Source: Lachancea mirantina (Eukaryota; Ascomycota; Saccharomycetes; Saccharomycetales; Saccharomycetaceae). From it: a stretch of DNA of 64,000 nucleotides. The notes below the pieces were generated by a model that did no database searches, had not been told where the DNA came from, and saw only the letters and a list, made by a program, of their open reading frames with translations. The stretch lies in NCBI GenBank assembly GCA_900074745.1, contig LT598468.1:868001-932000 (forward strand). The letters are read 5' to 3'. Both the position numbers and the translations under genes were made by a program. Positions 8,853 through 19,110 of the stretch are shown piece by piece. Positions within the stretch are counted from its first letter, which is position 1, and the number at the start of each line of letters is the position of its first letter.

Positions 8853-9954
8853 GGCGTCGGTTTTGACTCTTAGATCTCTTCCTGAAAGAGATATCGAATA
8901 TGGGTCTTACGAGATCAAGGTGTTGACGATACGTGGTTAGCGATGACGACTCGGTGACCATTGAAACTTCGGAATATCGAGATTTCAGAGGTCTCCACGA
9001 GGAAACTGACCAGTACAATGTGCTGGAGTGTGTGGTGGAGATGATTTCTCAAAAAACCATGAGTCTCTGGAGTGTTTTACGCATTTTTTCGATGATGTAA
9101 CTCGTTGACCAACAAAACTTGGAATGCTGGGACTTCAACAGCCTCCAAAGGGTATTAGACTGGCGTAGTCTATGGACAGCTGAGATTATCATGAAATTCC
9201 CAAAAGTTGCGAGTCTCAAACGTTTTTTACTATTTGGCAGAGGTCTGCCAAAAATTCTCTGCTTAGAAACGTCAACTTAACAGGAAGCCAATTGTTTGCG
9301 AGAGAATGTGGGTTGCTCTAATAGTAAGATAAGGTCCATTTGGGTTCCGTTTACCTGGATTCTAGTCTCATGATTCTACCTCAACGAACTACATGGACGT
9401 ATCCATACAAAGCTATGGAAGAACAATTTTATTGCGGCGGCATCTGACTATCGAGCAGGCTTCAACCACTTCTTCACCAATGGTTCTTACCGTTTTAAAC
9501 TCAACGGCGAGATGCAGAAACAGGTTTTCCTACCGTAAAATATTGTCGTTCAACAGATGATTGCATAACAGAGGAGCATCTTGGAGACCTTAAGCAAGCA
9601 TGTGCGGCAAATCTACCACCCCATTTGATGATTTAGTGAATCGCATAATGCAAGATTTCCAGAATCTCGCTACGGTCTAAACCCTATATCCAAATGGTAC
9701 TTCGAATGTTCTTACAAGACATCAACATTTACAAGACATTAAATTAAAGATTTCCACAAAGCACCCAGTTTTATAACAAAACCGGTCCCGGAACCAGTAG
9801 AATCCATCACTTGGGTAGCACTTATATAGATTTTATTGATCTTGATCATCTTAACCTTCGTCTTTTCATCTACTAGCTACAAGATGCAACCATTGGAAAA
9901 TCAACCTATATCAACTAATACAAACAACTTGGATTCGAGGCATCACGACGTCGA
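8853..9954. other. Intergenic region at a synteny break, possible gene relic
   Basis: A 1.1-kb interval without an ATG-started gene. It marks the end of the YKR block (YKR089 would be expected next). An open, charged + strand stretch at 8927-9103 has no start codon of its own and looks like decayed coding DNA. The rest should hold the promoters of TVP38 and the Zn2Cys6 gene. Confidence 0.5.
8927..9103 (+). pseudogene. Possible short relic of a coding sequence
   Basis: A + strand frame stays open for about 58 codons and reads as plausible protein (for example TIETSEYRDFRGLHEETDQ) before a stop. No start codon lies at its head, and the flanking sequence does not continue it. I cannot name the parent gene. 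It could equally be a chance open frame. Confidence 0.22.
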
Positions 9955-12900
9955 ATGAGCTCAGACTCGAAACAAAATACTGGGAAATCTTGCCTTGTTT
10001 GTCGAAGGAGAAAAGTTAAATGCGACAAGACAAAACCAGTGTGTCAAACTTGTATAAAGCACCGATCCGAGGAACACTGTCGATATGAGGGTAAGGCTAA
10101 TATAAGGTTTCAACATATTGTCTTTGGGGGGAGGACCAATACAAGTTCGAGTGGCCTTCTATCGCCTGAAGAAAGGATCCGTTCTGTTTCTAGCAAAGAA
10201 ACGAGTTTGATCGACTCCAAGACTGTGGAAAATACTACAGTGCCAAACGCTACGATACCAAACGATACACCGAACGCTACGATATTACCATCTTGTGTCA
10301 AAGCACAAGAACCCGATCTACAAATACCATCGCTGCGCCAATTTGATGATATGAGTTTCAATGAAGGTCGTGATGCTATTGAAGTGAAAGCCGGTAGGCT
10401 TTCGTTTGCGGGACCCTTACATTTTGTAGCATTGTCGCGACGCGATCCGTTTCTCAATGTGATGACTGTGTTGATTCGCAATCAAAGATTCGAAAATCAT
10501 GAAAAGATGGGTAAAAACCAACCTAGGGTGACTCTCAAGTATCCAGATGTGACTTATACGCAGGCCGAGATTGCTGACCAGCTCATCTTGAACACGGAAG
10601 ATAAAGTATCTTCACCTTCGCCGAAGGATGGCCAACGTGTTAATCACTCTCTACAGAAAGGTGCAGGCAACCAGAAAGAGAGTGGTGATGATGCCTCCAG
10701 TGGGTCCAAAGCGGTCGAAGTCGAAGACACCAGTAGAGCAGCAGATATACGATTTCAAAGAAAACTTATTGAGAATGAGGGACTGGACGAAATCGATACG
10801 GATGATCAAAAAGACGAACTTTCGTATAATCCACTTTCAGTGGTCAATCTTCTCAATTCGGAGAGCAAGACTATACAAGAACTTCCGGAAACTGCAACAG
10901 AAGCCAAAAATGATATTTTGATTTGGCGCAAAATGCAGGTCTTGCTCGATACGCTCAAGCGGCGAAAGACCGATGAGGAGAAAAAATGTATCGCAAACGA
11001 AAGGGTTCCTGAGATGCTATTCTCTAACTATGCTCATGGGAGTCCCAGTCAAGAATATATTGTATTGCAAAAAATTCAGAGCATACTGCCGTCAGATAAA
11101 ATAATCTGGATTCATGTCGACAATTACTTTGCGTCCCCACTTCATGGACTTTTCCCTGTATTGAATGAGGACTGGTTTAAAGATACCATTAGAAAACTTA
11201 TCGGTGAACGTATAGATAGCGATACGAAGCCAGCTATTCGAATTACCAAGAGATTCGATATGTCAAAAGTTGCGTCTCTTTTGATTGTGTTGAGACTTTC
11301 GTTTCTCACCTATCCAGAGCATATAGGCAATTGCGTCACGGAAGAGGAGAAACTTATAGTCTCTAACCCTATTGGTATTGAATTTGTCAACGTGGCTCAA
11401 ATGTGTCTGAATCAATTCAAGATGCTTCGAAAGGCCGTTTTACCAGTTTTGCACTGTGCTATTATGCTGAGGCTTTATCGAAGATTTGCACCGGAAGAGG
11501 GTGATATTGCAGATGGTGGTGATTCAGAACCCTTTTCAGGTTTATTGGTAAGAATGGCGACCTCGATAGGTTTAAACACGGAAGCGGAGACATCATCTCA
11601 ACTTTCAGACAATTACATGTATCTACAATCCTGGAGGAAATGCTGGTACGTGATTTATTTTTTGGACTTGTACGAGGGCATGAACATGGGAAATAGTCTA
11701 ATGATTGACGAAAACAGTTTTAGTACTAAATTGCCCACCTTGGATTACAATGAGAATGGTGAATACCCTTCCTATGTTACTAATGTTGGTTTGGAAAGCG
11801 CCTCTCTTAGTTGTCTACAAAACAATTTCCAATTTTCTTTGCAGTGCCGGAAGTTACTCCAAATTGTAGTTAACAAAAGATTCAAAACCAATTGCCAATT
11901 GGTCGAGGATACTGCGAGGAATTTGGAGACGCTTTTGAGGGACAGCTATGGCGATGGATTAAAACGTATCGTTTCTTTGCCATGCGACACCATCAAAGGC
12001 GCGGTTACCAAATGTAATAATTTCGTGACATTCATAAACACGCTTTCGGTCTTGGCAATGGTCTATTACCATCTTCATTTGCATTTAGATAACCAAGTCG
12101 AGAAAAGCAGGAGCGCATCGGAGGCCAGTTTCCCAATCTTTTATCTCAAGAAACTACTAAGGCTATATGTGGAAATTGAGCCTGTACTTGTTGTTCTCTT
12201 TTATGGTTGCCGCTCTTCTCAAGATAAGAGAGATATTGTGGACGAAATGTTTGGGAAGCATTCGAAAATGGTAATATTACAAAGTTGTGGGGTTTTCATC
12301 GTTCGATTTACCGTCATCCTTCGGTGCTTGATCTCGAAATTCCAACACTTCAAGTACAATCACATTAAAGAATTCAGCTCAAAATCAAGCCTGGATGTCG
12401 CTGGTGTGACCGCGGTGGTGAATGAAATAATAACTGTCACTCTTGCGAAATTTCAAGCAATCAACAAAATGACACATGTCTTGAGTAAGACACATTTTTA
12501 TGCATGGAGAATGTCGAAAGGAAATACTTACATTTACAATTTGCTAAAGGATGAGTCAAATTGTGTGTTTGATTCGGAATCTCCAATCATGGCCCGATAT
12601 CGCAAAATGTCTTATAGAGACGCCAAAGCAGGTACCCATCATGACCATTCGCCAAATTCGTTGAATCCTTGGGAGGTTTTCCCCAAGTTTAATACTCTCG
12701 TATTTTCCAAGGTCCAAGACTTTGACAATATTTTGTCGATCTTGAATTCAACTGACTGGTACATTTTTTCCAATACGCTAACAGAAATCGAAATTAATTC
12801 AGCGCTTAGGGCTTTGGGTGACTACTCGGAGCTAACCACCAAGAACGGAACCAGAAGATTAAAAATTCGCAAGTCACTTGACCCAGAGAATGCAACAGTG

Positions 12901-13443
12901 AAATTGAGAAACATCGAACAATCTGACATTTCTCCACAAGATTTATCAGATTGTCCATCTGCGACGAGCAATAATACGATACCTAGCAGTTGTTCACCTT
13001 CAAAAGAGGGAAACAATGGTGTCACCGAAATTGATGCTTTTTGGTATCAAACGAAACTACGGAATGCTAATGATAACAATTGGGTTGCCGGGCTCCCTGC
13101 GAGGAATATAGACTACGCCATAGCAAATGATCACAATCAATCGGCGGTGGCCGGAATATCTCACAGCGAGGACAATTTCAACAATGTAGGATTGGATGAA
13201 CTCTTCCATAATCAAGAACTTTTACAGGAACACGTTATGCGACAACTTCACGAATTGACAAAAGATGGGCTGAGCTCTGATGATTTGGGGGGACGCAGGA
13301 AAAAAAGGCGCCGGATGCCAGAACAAGATTTGTCTGGTCCTACTGAACAGAGACTTCATTATCCAGACATTTTTGCTCTAAATACGCTGGATGTATTTAT
13401 GCCATTTGAAAACCCCTACGACGATGAATTGGACTTAAACTAG
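9955..13443 (+). CDS. Zn2Cys6 transcription factor, HAP1-like but without CP motifs
   Basis: An 1162-residue fungal zinc-cluster regulator. The binuclear cluster is C13-x2-C16-x6-C23-x6-C30-x2-C33-x8-C42 with the usual basic RRRKVKCDKTKP. Weak similarity to the HAP1 homolog downstream extends beyond the cluster: LRQFDDM and GPLHFVALSRRDPFLNVM compare with LTRQFDML and GATHWLAIMKGDPYLKLL, and the fungal middle-homology region (near residues 380-620) also aligns by eye. No Cys-Pro heme-regulatory motif is present, so I would not expect heme control by the Hap1 route. A short Asn-Ala-Thr-Ile repeat lies near residue 95. The C-terminus is acidic (ENPYDDELDLN), possibly an activation region. Targets are unknown. 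A HAP1/OAF1-type paralog is my best placement. Confidence 0.85.
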   Translation: MSSDSKQNTGKSCLVCRRRKVKCDKTKPVCQTCIKHRSEEHCRYEGKANIRFQHIVFGGRTNTSSSGLLSPEERIRSVSSKETSLIDSKTVENTTVPNATIPNDTPNATILPSCVKAQEPDLQIPSLRQFDDMSFNEGRDAIEVKAGRLSFAGPLHFVALSRRDPFLNVMTVLIRNQRFENHEKMGKNQPRVTLKYPDVTYTQAEIADQLILNTEDKVSSPSPKDGQRVNHSLQKGAGNQKESGDDASSGSKAVEVEDTSRAADIRFQRKLIENEGLDEIDTDDQKDELSYNPLSVVNLLNSESKTIQELPETATEAKNDILIWRKMQVLLDTLKRRKTDEEKKCIANERVPEMLFSNYAHGSPSQEYIVLQKIQSILPSDKIIWIHVDNYFASPLHGLFPVLNEDWFKDTIRKLIGERIDSDTKPAIRITKRFDMSKVASLLIVLRLSFLTYPEHIGNCVTEEEKLIVSNPIGIEFVNVAQMCLNQFKMLRKAVLPVLHCAIMLRLYRRFAPEEGDIADGGDSEPFSGLLVRMATSIGLNTEAETSSQLSDNYMYLQSWRKCWYVIYFLDLYEGMNMGNSLMIDENSFSTKLPTLDYNENGEYPSYVTNVGLESASLSCLQNNFQFSLQCRKLLQIVVNKRFKTNCQLVEDTARNLETLLRDSYGDGLKRIVSLPCDTIKGAVTKCNNFVTFINTLSVLAMVYYHLHLHLDNQVEKSRSASEASFPIFYLKKLLRLYVEIEPVLVVLFYGCRSSQDKRDIVDEMFGKHSKMVILQSCGVFIVRFTVILRCLISKFQHFKYNHIKEFSSKSSLDVAGVTAVVNEIITVTLAKFQAINKMTHVLSKTHFYAWRMSKGNTYIYNLLKDESNCVFDSESPIMARYRKMSYRDAKAGTHHDHSPNSLNPWEVFPKFNTLVFSKVQDFDNILSILNSTDWYIFSNTLTEIEINSALRALGDYSELTTKNGTRRLKIRKSLDPENATVKLRNIEQSDISPQDLSDCPSATSNNTIPSSCSPSKEGNNGVTEIDAFWYQTKLRNANDNNWVAGLPARNIDYAIANDHNQSAVAGISHSEDNFNNVGLDELFHNQELLQEHVMRQLHELTKDGLSSDDLGGRRKKRRRMPEQDLSGPTEQRLHYPDIFALNTLDVFMPFENPYDDELDLN

Positions 13444-13552
13444 CATCGTTCCAATTACAGAAGCCTTAATGGTTTTTTTTTGTTTTGATAATTATCCAAT
13501 ACAGCGTTTATATAATTTTAGTTAATTGTTCTGAAGTCGGTTTGTCCTCTTA

Positions 13553-13587
13553 TTGTTGTTGTTGTTGTTTTTGTTGTTGTTGTTGTT
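13553..13587. repeat. TTG trinucleotide microsatellite
   Basis: A near-perfect (TTG/GTT)n tract of about 35 bp, broken once by TTTT. It lies in the 3' spacer between two convergent genes and runs into the stop codon of the minus-strand gene. Confidence 0.9.
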
Positions 13588-16273
13588 AGTATACACCACA
13601 GACATCGTTTGTAAGCGTATCAGGCTCCGTTTGGCCCTTAAAATCCTCCACGCATCTTTTGGCAATACTTTGATAGTACTTCACATTTTCTTTTAATCTC
13701 TTCATCTTGAACTTCATGAATTTTCTAAATGACACCTCATTTAAAGTGGGGTACATTAAATCGTACTCGTAATCCGATCTCAGTTTACGTTCTTCTCTGG
13801 CGGCTTTGATGTTGGACGTAGACATCAAACTTCTCATTCTTTCGGAGAAAGTTGGCTCACGTTTAGAATGCCGAGGAAACATCAACACCATTTCAGGTTC
13901 ATGATTATTGTCCACGCTTGGCAGAAAAGTGTACCGAGCGGTATCTTTACCGTGCGTACCAAAATCGTCTCTAATTGGTGGAGGTAATATCGACCTTAAA
14001 GGTATGTCCTCCACAACGCTGGAAATATTTGACGAGAGCTTATCTCGAACAGAAGAAAATTCAGAATTGGAAGTCTCTACAATAGATACGCGGCGTGTTT
14101 TCCCATATTGACGATTTTCCTTCATGTTCACAGATGGACGTATCCTTGGTAGGACGTGTGGCGCGTTCGAATGTTGTTGACCAGGGAGATCACTTGCGGC
14201 ATTAAACTGATTCGAAGGAAGTTGGTACAAAGTTTCGCGACCTTTCCCTAAAGTGGTAGCATGAACAACGTTTTTGTGCTTCCTTGAAGGCTTTATGTCT
14301 CGAGATCTACGCTTGTTCAGATTACCGGATTTTGGGACAAGGGTTGTTCCAGTAAATTGATGGGATTTGCTTCTTTTGGTGAGACCATCTCTAGATTGCA
14401 AAGGAGTTTGAATGCGAACAGTTTTTGATCCAGTATTTTCCCTAATCTTGGACATAAAGATTGGATCAACTTTGCCAGAGACCTCTCGTGGGTCCTCGTC
14501 TTGGGGATCCTGTTTGAAAAACGTCTCGCAATTTAAAAGCATTCCAGTAGACACGGTGTGCGAGACATTCTCCGAAATTGATTGGCAGGGAATTAGTGAC
14601 CAGGTGTCAAATCCAACATCAAATGGGTTCGATGCCGAAGCAGGGACCAAAGATGTAACTCCTTGTTGAGACATCAGGCTCTTGGCTTCAAGAGTGTAAT
14701 GCGAGGAATGAACAACTGTCCTAGAGTCCGAAACAGGTTTCTCACACGAAAGATTTAAGCTAGACACCCAGCTTCTTTCACAAATGTCATCTGTAGAAGC
14801 TTTTCTCTTATTTTGAGGTTTCTCGTCTGTGGCAAAAGGCGTATGCACGATGCTAGGTTCTAGTTCTAGCTTAGAACCAAGATAATCGCTGTTATTGTAA
14901 ATCGGTACAATAAGGTCTTCCTGGTTTGGAAGGTGGACAGGAACAACAACATCCTCTTGCTTTGGTGTGTGGAAAGCTTTTAATTTCGAAGAAGACGACT
15001 TGCCATGTTTCGTAGTTTTCTTCTTCTTGTGCTTACGGTTTCCATCCTTCTTCAAAATCTCATACTCAAAGTTATTGATCTCCTCCATTATTTGGTCATA
15101 AGTGCTTGGTCTTTCAATCTTTTCCGAAGAAAAGTACTTAATACAATCATCGATATCCTCGAAGATCCTCACAACGCTGTGGCCAGGAGCGTGATGGATT
15201 ATTTGGGAGTCGCGTTGCTTAAGCGTTTTCTCGAAATTTGCTTGATTCGTGACCGACTTACTGTAAATGTCATTTAAAAGACTGGTGAGATCATCGGTGC
15301 TCACGTCATGTACCGCTTGCGAACAAGACAATTCCTCCAACTTCTTAACGTAAAGGTCAAACGTTTTTTCCGGATGCTGATTTTGCCAGATGGTTGTGAA
15401 TTTCCTTTTCACTACAGCAAACTCCAACCCATCCGCAGTAATCTGCGAAGGATGAACTGATCGATCCGAAAAGATACACTTGTAAAAACTGATCTTGAAT
15501 TTGGTCTTCACGTAACCCTCGGGAGTGATGACGTAACGAAAATCAGGTGGGAATTGTTCTGGAATGATAATGACGTCGGTCCTAGCCTTCACGGAATTCA
15601 AATGACCCTTAACAAATTCACCAAACATAATTTTGGTGATCGGAGCCCATGACTCGTAAGGTTCATCGGGTTTGGGTCTACCCGAAATGGTAAATTTCCT
15701 CAAAAAATCCGTAATTTCCTTCCGAGCCACGACAAATTCTGCGTAAACTTCGTTAAACGCCCTTTTGAGCGGTTCTTCGTCTTCGAGCAGGGCAGCTCTT
15801 TTGGCAGAACAACTTGGTGTCTCAAATTCAAGTAAGTAAAGGGTAGGACACAAAAACATGATTCCCTTGATTTGCCTAATTTGTTCCAAAGACACACAAA
15901 GACAAAAAATGTACTCGATCCATTCGGTGAAAAATCGACTCTTAACGAGACGCAAGTTTTGAACCCATTTGAAACGCAAGGTCCGACTTTTCAAATAATC
16001 GAGCTTGACGTCTGTAGATGAAAGTTCCTCGAAAAAAATAAGATCCGTATACTTTTCAGCAAACTTGGAGTTGATGTCAGAGTATCCTGACAAACTAGAG
16101 TAATCGACAAACATATTAAAGTTCTCGAGTACTGATTTTAATAAAATCCAGAATCAAAAAAGTAGTTAGTAGTTGGTATCAAAATCTAGGACACTTGGCT
16201 CTGAATTTATACCTTTTTTTCCGGAAAACCTGACACAAAAACCTAAATTGGTCTGGAACACGTCTTGGACCAT
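13586..16273 (-). CDS. Large protein of unknown function, probably two exons
   Basis: I do not recognise this protein. Exon 2 alone gives 842 residues from its own ATG at 16114. A better model adds exon 1 (16273-16213, encoding MVQDVFQTNLGFCVRFSGKK) and an 81-nt intron with a perfect TACTAAC, giving 868 residues. The N-terminal ~340 residues look folded and mixed alpha/beta. Residues ~370-750 are Ser/Lys-rich and disordered, with basic patches (HKKKKTTKHGK, RRSRDIKPSRKHK). The C-terminus has a basic helix (FMKFKMKRLKENVKYY). This layout fits a fast-evolving chromosomal or meiotic scaffold protein, but that is inference only. It lies between the zinc-cluster gene (convergent) and SYM1 (divergent) at a synteny break. 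Confidence 0.75.
16132..16212 (-). other. Predicted 81-nt intron near the 5' end of the unknown gene
   Basis: The minus strand reads GTATAA (donor, 16212), a perfect TACTAAC at 16171-16165, a T-rich run, then ATCAG ending at 16132. The branch A lies 34 nt from the acceptor. Joining 16213 to 16131 puts an upstream ATG in frame with the long reading frame. The donor differs from GTATGT, which is the weak point. Confidence 0.6.
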
Positions 16274-16456
16274 AAATCAATCACAAAACGCCTCTTTCTA
16301 TCATGTCAAAACGTCTAGGAACTAAACTGACGCTGACATTAACCAGTACTGATTAGTACCAGTAGAAATAAGCTATGACTCTTTGTAACCCTGTACGAAA
16401 GGACTCACTAAAGAGCCCTGTTGCACGAGTCTTGTTGAACTGAGCAGGAAGCTTAA

Positions 16457-16476
16457 GAGAAAGGAGTTCCTTTCTC
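16457..16476. promoter_or_regulatory. 20-bp palindrome upstream of SYM1
   Basis: GAGAAAGGA-GT-TCCTTTCTC forms a perfect 9-bp inverted repeat 63 bp before the SYM1 start codon. It includes GAA and TTC blocks as in heat-shock elements, though the spacing is not canonical. S. cerevisiae SYM1 is stress-induced, so a regulatory role is plausible. Confidence 0.45.
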
Positions 16477-16538
16477 GGGCATTTTACCTTCTTTCTCACC
16501 ACTTTTTCAGTCCCGGTAGAGCTCCTTTCGCGTCTAAA

Positions 16539-17138
16539 ATGTCCTCTTTGCTAAAATTTTATACTTCTTCCTTGCAGAAAAACCCCAAGACCACCAATGC
16601 GATCATGACAGGCAGTCTGTTTGGGATCGGAGATGCGGTCGCGCAAATCTATTTCCCAGCGGGCTCCTCACAGGGCAAATACGACACGGCCAGAACGCTT
16701 CGGGCCGTGGCGTTTGGATCGCTGGTTTTCTCGTTTATCGGTGACAAGTGGTACAAAATTCTGAACACGCGGATCGGATTCAAGGATAGACCTGCGACTC
16801 ATTGGTCTAATCTATTGTTGCGGGTGGGCACCGATCAAGCCGTTTTTGCGCCTCTTGCTGCACCACTGTACTTTGGAGTCCTGACTTTGATGGAAGGTCG
16901 TCCCTTATCGGCTGCTCGCAGGAAAATCAGCGACAACTGGTGGGAAACGCTCAAAACCAATTGGATGGTGTGGCCATGGGTCCAATTGGCTAATTTCTCT
17001 TTGGTTCCTGTGCAACATCGTCTTTTGACCGTTAACGTTGTCGCCATCTTTTGGAACACTTACTTGTCCTTCAGAAACGCTAAAACCACCGATCCTTCGC
17101 ACAAATTGCCCGTCCAATATCCTCCCATGCCTGAATAA
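16539..17138 (+). CDS. SYM1: Mpv17/PMP22-family inner mitochondrial membrane protein Sym1
   Basis: A 199-residue protein of the Mpv17/PMP22 family. S. cerevisiae Sym1 sits in the inner mitochondrial membrane and is needed for growth on ethanol at high temperature. The N-terminus (LLKFYTSSLQKNPKTTNAIMTGSLFGIGDAVAQ) shows the family pattern of a short helix and a first membrane segment. The signature WPWVQLANFSLVPVQHR with the following NVVAIFWNTYLSF is near residues 145-175. The length equals the S. cerevisiae 197. It is followed on the same strand by MCP2, as in YLR251W-YLR253W. Confidence 0.94.
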   Translation: MSSLLKFYTSSLQKNPKTTNAIMTGSLFGIGDAVAQIYFPAGSSQGKYDTARTLRAVAFGSLVFSFIGDKWYKILNTRIGFKDRPATHWSNLLLRVGTDQAVFAPLAAPLYFGVLTLMEGRPLSAARRKISDNWWETLKTNWMVWPWVQLANFSLVPVQHRLLTVNVVAIFWNTYLSFRNAKTTDPSHKLPVQYPPMPE

Positions 17139-17312
17139 GTGAAACCATGGACTTAAAGGGTCTTTTCTATGTTTTTATACGTGGTGATGATGTAGTAAGT
17201 AAATAGGCTAGTAAGCCATTCTGGCTTTTCAAAAAACCAACTCTCAACTCTTGGACTTGAACAAGTTTGACATATCAATAAGTGCCGAAGAGCTCAGATT
17301 CGCGGCTCCAAA

Positions 17313-19013
17313 ATGCTTCTTTCGTGTTTTAGGATACGGATTCTGGGTAAACCGAGATCCTCTATCAAGTCAAGCTTTCGGCTTTACAGTTCTGTTAATC
17401 ATACAAATGCACCCAGACGACCATTGATAACTTGGAAAAAAGCCCTACTGGGTGCCTCAGTGGCTGGCGGGGTTTACTGTTACACGGATGAAACAACGCA
17501 TCTGGTTTTAAGACACCTGGCAGTGTCTTTGAAGCGAATAAGCGTCGTGACGAGAGCTACAATTCGGTGCATGTGGTATTACCAAAAAACGCTACAAAGC
17601 AGTTATCCGTCCGATGAAGAGCGTAAACAAGCGCTCAGCCAGTGTCACAAGACCTGTGCAGAGATAACTTTGCAAGCGCTCGAGAAAAACGGCGGCATTT
17701 TCATTAAATTGGGGCAGCATATAGGTGCCATGACATACCTGCTACCTCCAGAATGGACCGAGACTATGATTCCGCTTCAGGATAAATGTCCACAATCGAC
17801 GTTGCAAGAAATCGATGCTATGTTTCGCCAGGACTTAAAGATGGGGCTAGAAGATATGTTCAGTTATTTCGACGCAACGCCCATTGGCGTTGCGTCGTTG
17901 GCACAGGTCCATACGGCAGTGTTGAAATCCACTGGGGAAAAAGTCGCCGTGAAATGCCAGCATCCTTCTTTGAAAGAGTTTGTACCTGTCGATGTGCTAA
18001 TGACCCAAAGCGTTTTCAATGCGCTGGACGTGGCTTTCCCTGATTATCCTTTGACGTGGCTAGCAGATGAATTGCAAAACTCAATTTACGATGAGCTTGA
18101 TTTCACGAAAGAAGCAGCAAATGCGAGGAAAACTGCCGAGTACTTCGAAGATTACATAAATGAGACTGCATTGATCATACCGGCGGTTCTGACAGCCCAC
18201 AAAAGGATTCTGATCATGGAATACATTAGCGGGCACCGTCTTGACGATTTGAAATATCTGGACGACAATCACATTTCACGCGCCGAGGTATCTTCTTGTC
18301 TGTCACACATCTTCAATAACATGATTTTTACACCCAACGTGGGATTGCACTGCGACCCCCATGGTGGGAATCTGGCTATCCGGCATTTGGAACATTCTCG
18401 AGGTCATCATAATTTTGAAATCATATTGTTTGACCATGGACTTTATCGGTTCCCCACGACCCAAATGAAAAGGGACTATGCGAGATTTTGGTTAGCGTTA
18501 TTGGATAAAGACGAGGTCAATATGAAGAAATATGCCATGCGATTTGCCAATATCACTGAAGAACAGTTCCCGCTTTTTGCAGCTGCCATCACTGGGAGAA
18601 GCATAGACACGGCACTACATGAAGACATCAGGAAGCCACGCACAGACGAAGAAATCAAAGTTATGGCAAAAGCGTTGATGCAAGGATCATTACTTGGAGA
18701 TCTAATGGGATTTTTATCTAAAATTCCCAAAGTTGTTTTACTTATTCTTAAGACCAATGACTTGACTAGACATCTCGATGAGTGCTTGCAGAATCCGCTA
18801 GGTCAGGAAAGAACCTTCATGATTATGACTCAGTATTGTGCTCGAACTGTGTATGACGAAGCACGTCAGAAAATCAGCCAAAAGTTCAAGAGGTGGAGCT
18901 TCAAGTGGATTGTTAACGAAATTCTAGCCTGGTGGGAATACGAGAAACGGAGGAACCAATTGGTCGTGTATGACATGGCTTTGTGGTGCAGAAATTATTT
19001 TAAAGGTTATTGA
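17313..19013 (+). CDS. MCP2: UbiB/ABC1-family atypical kinase-like protein Mcp2
   Basis: A 566-residue member of the ADCK/UbiB family, mitochondrial, implicated in lipid homeostasis (it suppresses ERMES defects when overexpressed). A basic presequence-like N-terminus precedes a hydrophobic stretch (LLGASVAGGVYCYT). Family motifs are the KxGQ signature in FIKLGQHIGAM (near residue 132), the Ala-rich loop VASLAQVH, the beta-3 lysine in EKVAVKCQHP, the catalytic-loop stretch LHCDPHGGNLAIR and the metal-binding ILFDHGLY. The length matches S. cerevisiae YLR253W (569). Confidence 0.93.
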   Translation: MLLSCFRIRILGKPRSSIKSSFRLYSSVNHTNAPRRPLITWKKALLGASVAGGVYCYTDETTHLVLRHLAVSLKRISVVTRATIRCMWYYQKTLQSSYPSDEERKQALSQCHKTCAEITLQALEKNGGIFIKLGQHIGAMTYLLPPEWTETMIPLQDKCPQSTLQEIDAMFRQDLKMGLEDMFSYFDATPIGVASLAQVHTAVLKSTGEKVAVKCQHPSLKEFVPVDVLMTQSVFNALDVAFPDYPLTWLADELQNSIYDELDFTKEAANARKTAEYFEDYINETALIIPAVLTAHKRILIMEYISGHRLDDLKYLDDNHISRAEVSSCLSHIFNNMIFTPNVGLHCDPHGGNLAIRHLEHSRGHHNFEIILFDHGLYRFPTTQMKRDYARFWLALLDKDEVNMKKYAMRFANITEEQFPLFAAAITGRSIDTALHEDIRKPRTDEEIKVMAKALMQGSLLGDLMGFLSKIPKVVLLILKTNDLTRHLDECLQNPLGQERTFMIMTQYCARTVYDEARQKISQKFKRWSFKWIVNEILAWWEYEKRRNQLVVYDMALWCRNYFKGY

Positions 19014-19110
19014 CTCATGTAGATACGTCGCTGATGTTTGACATCAGTAAAAGAATAAAGAATTCAATTGTGCAAGGTAGTAAGGCCACATGTAAATTCG
19101 CCTACCATAC

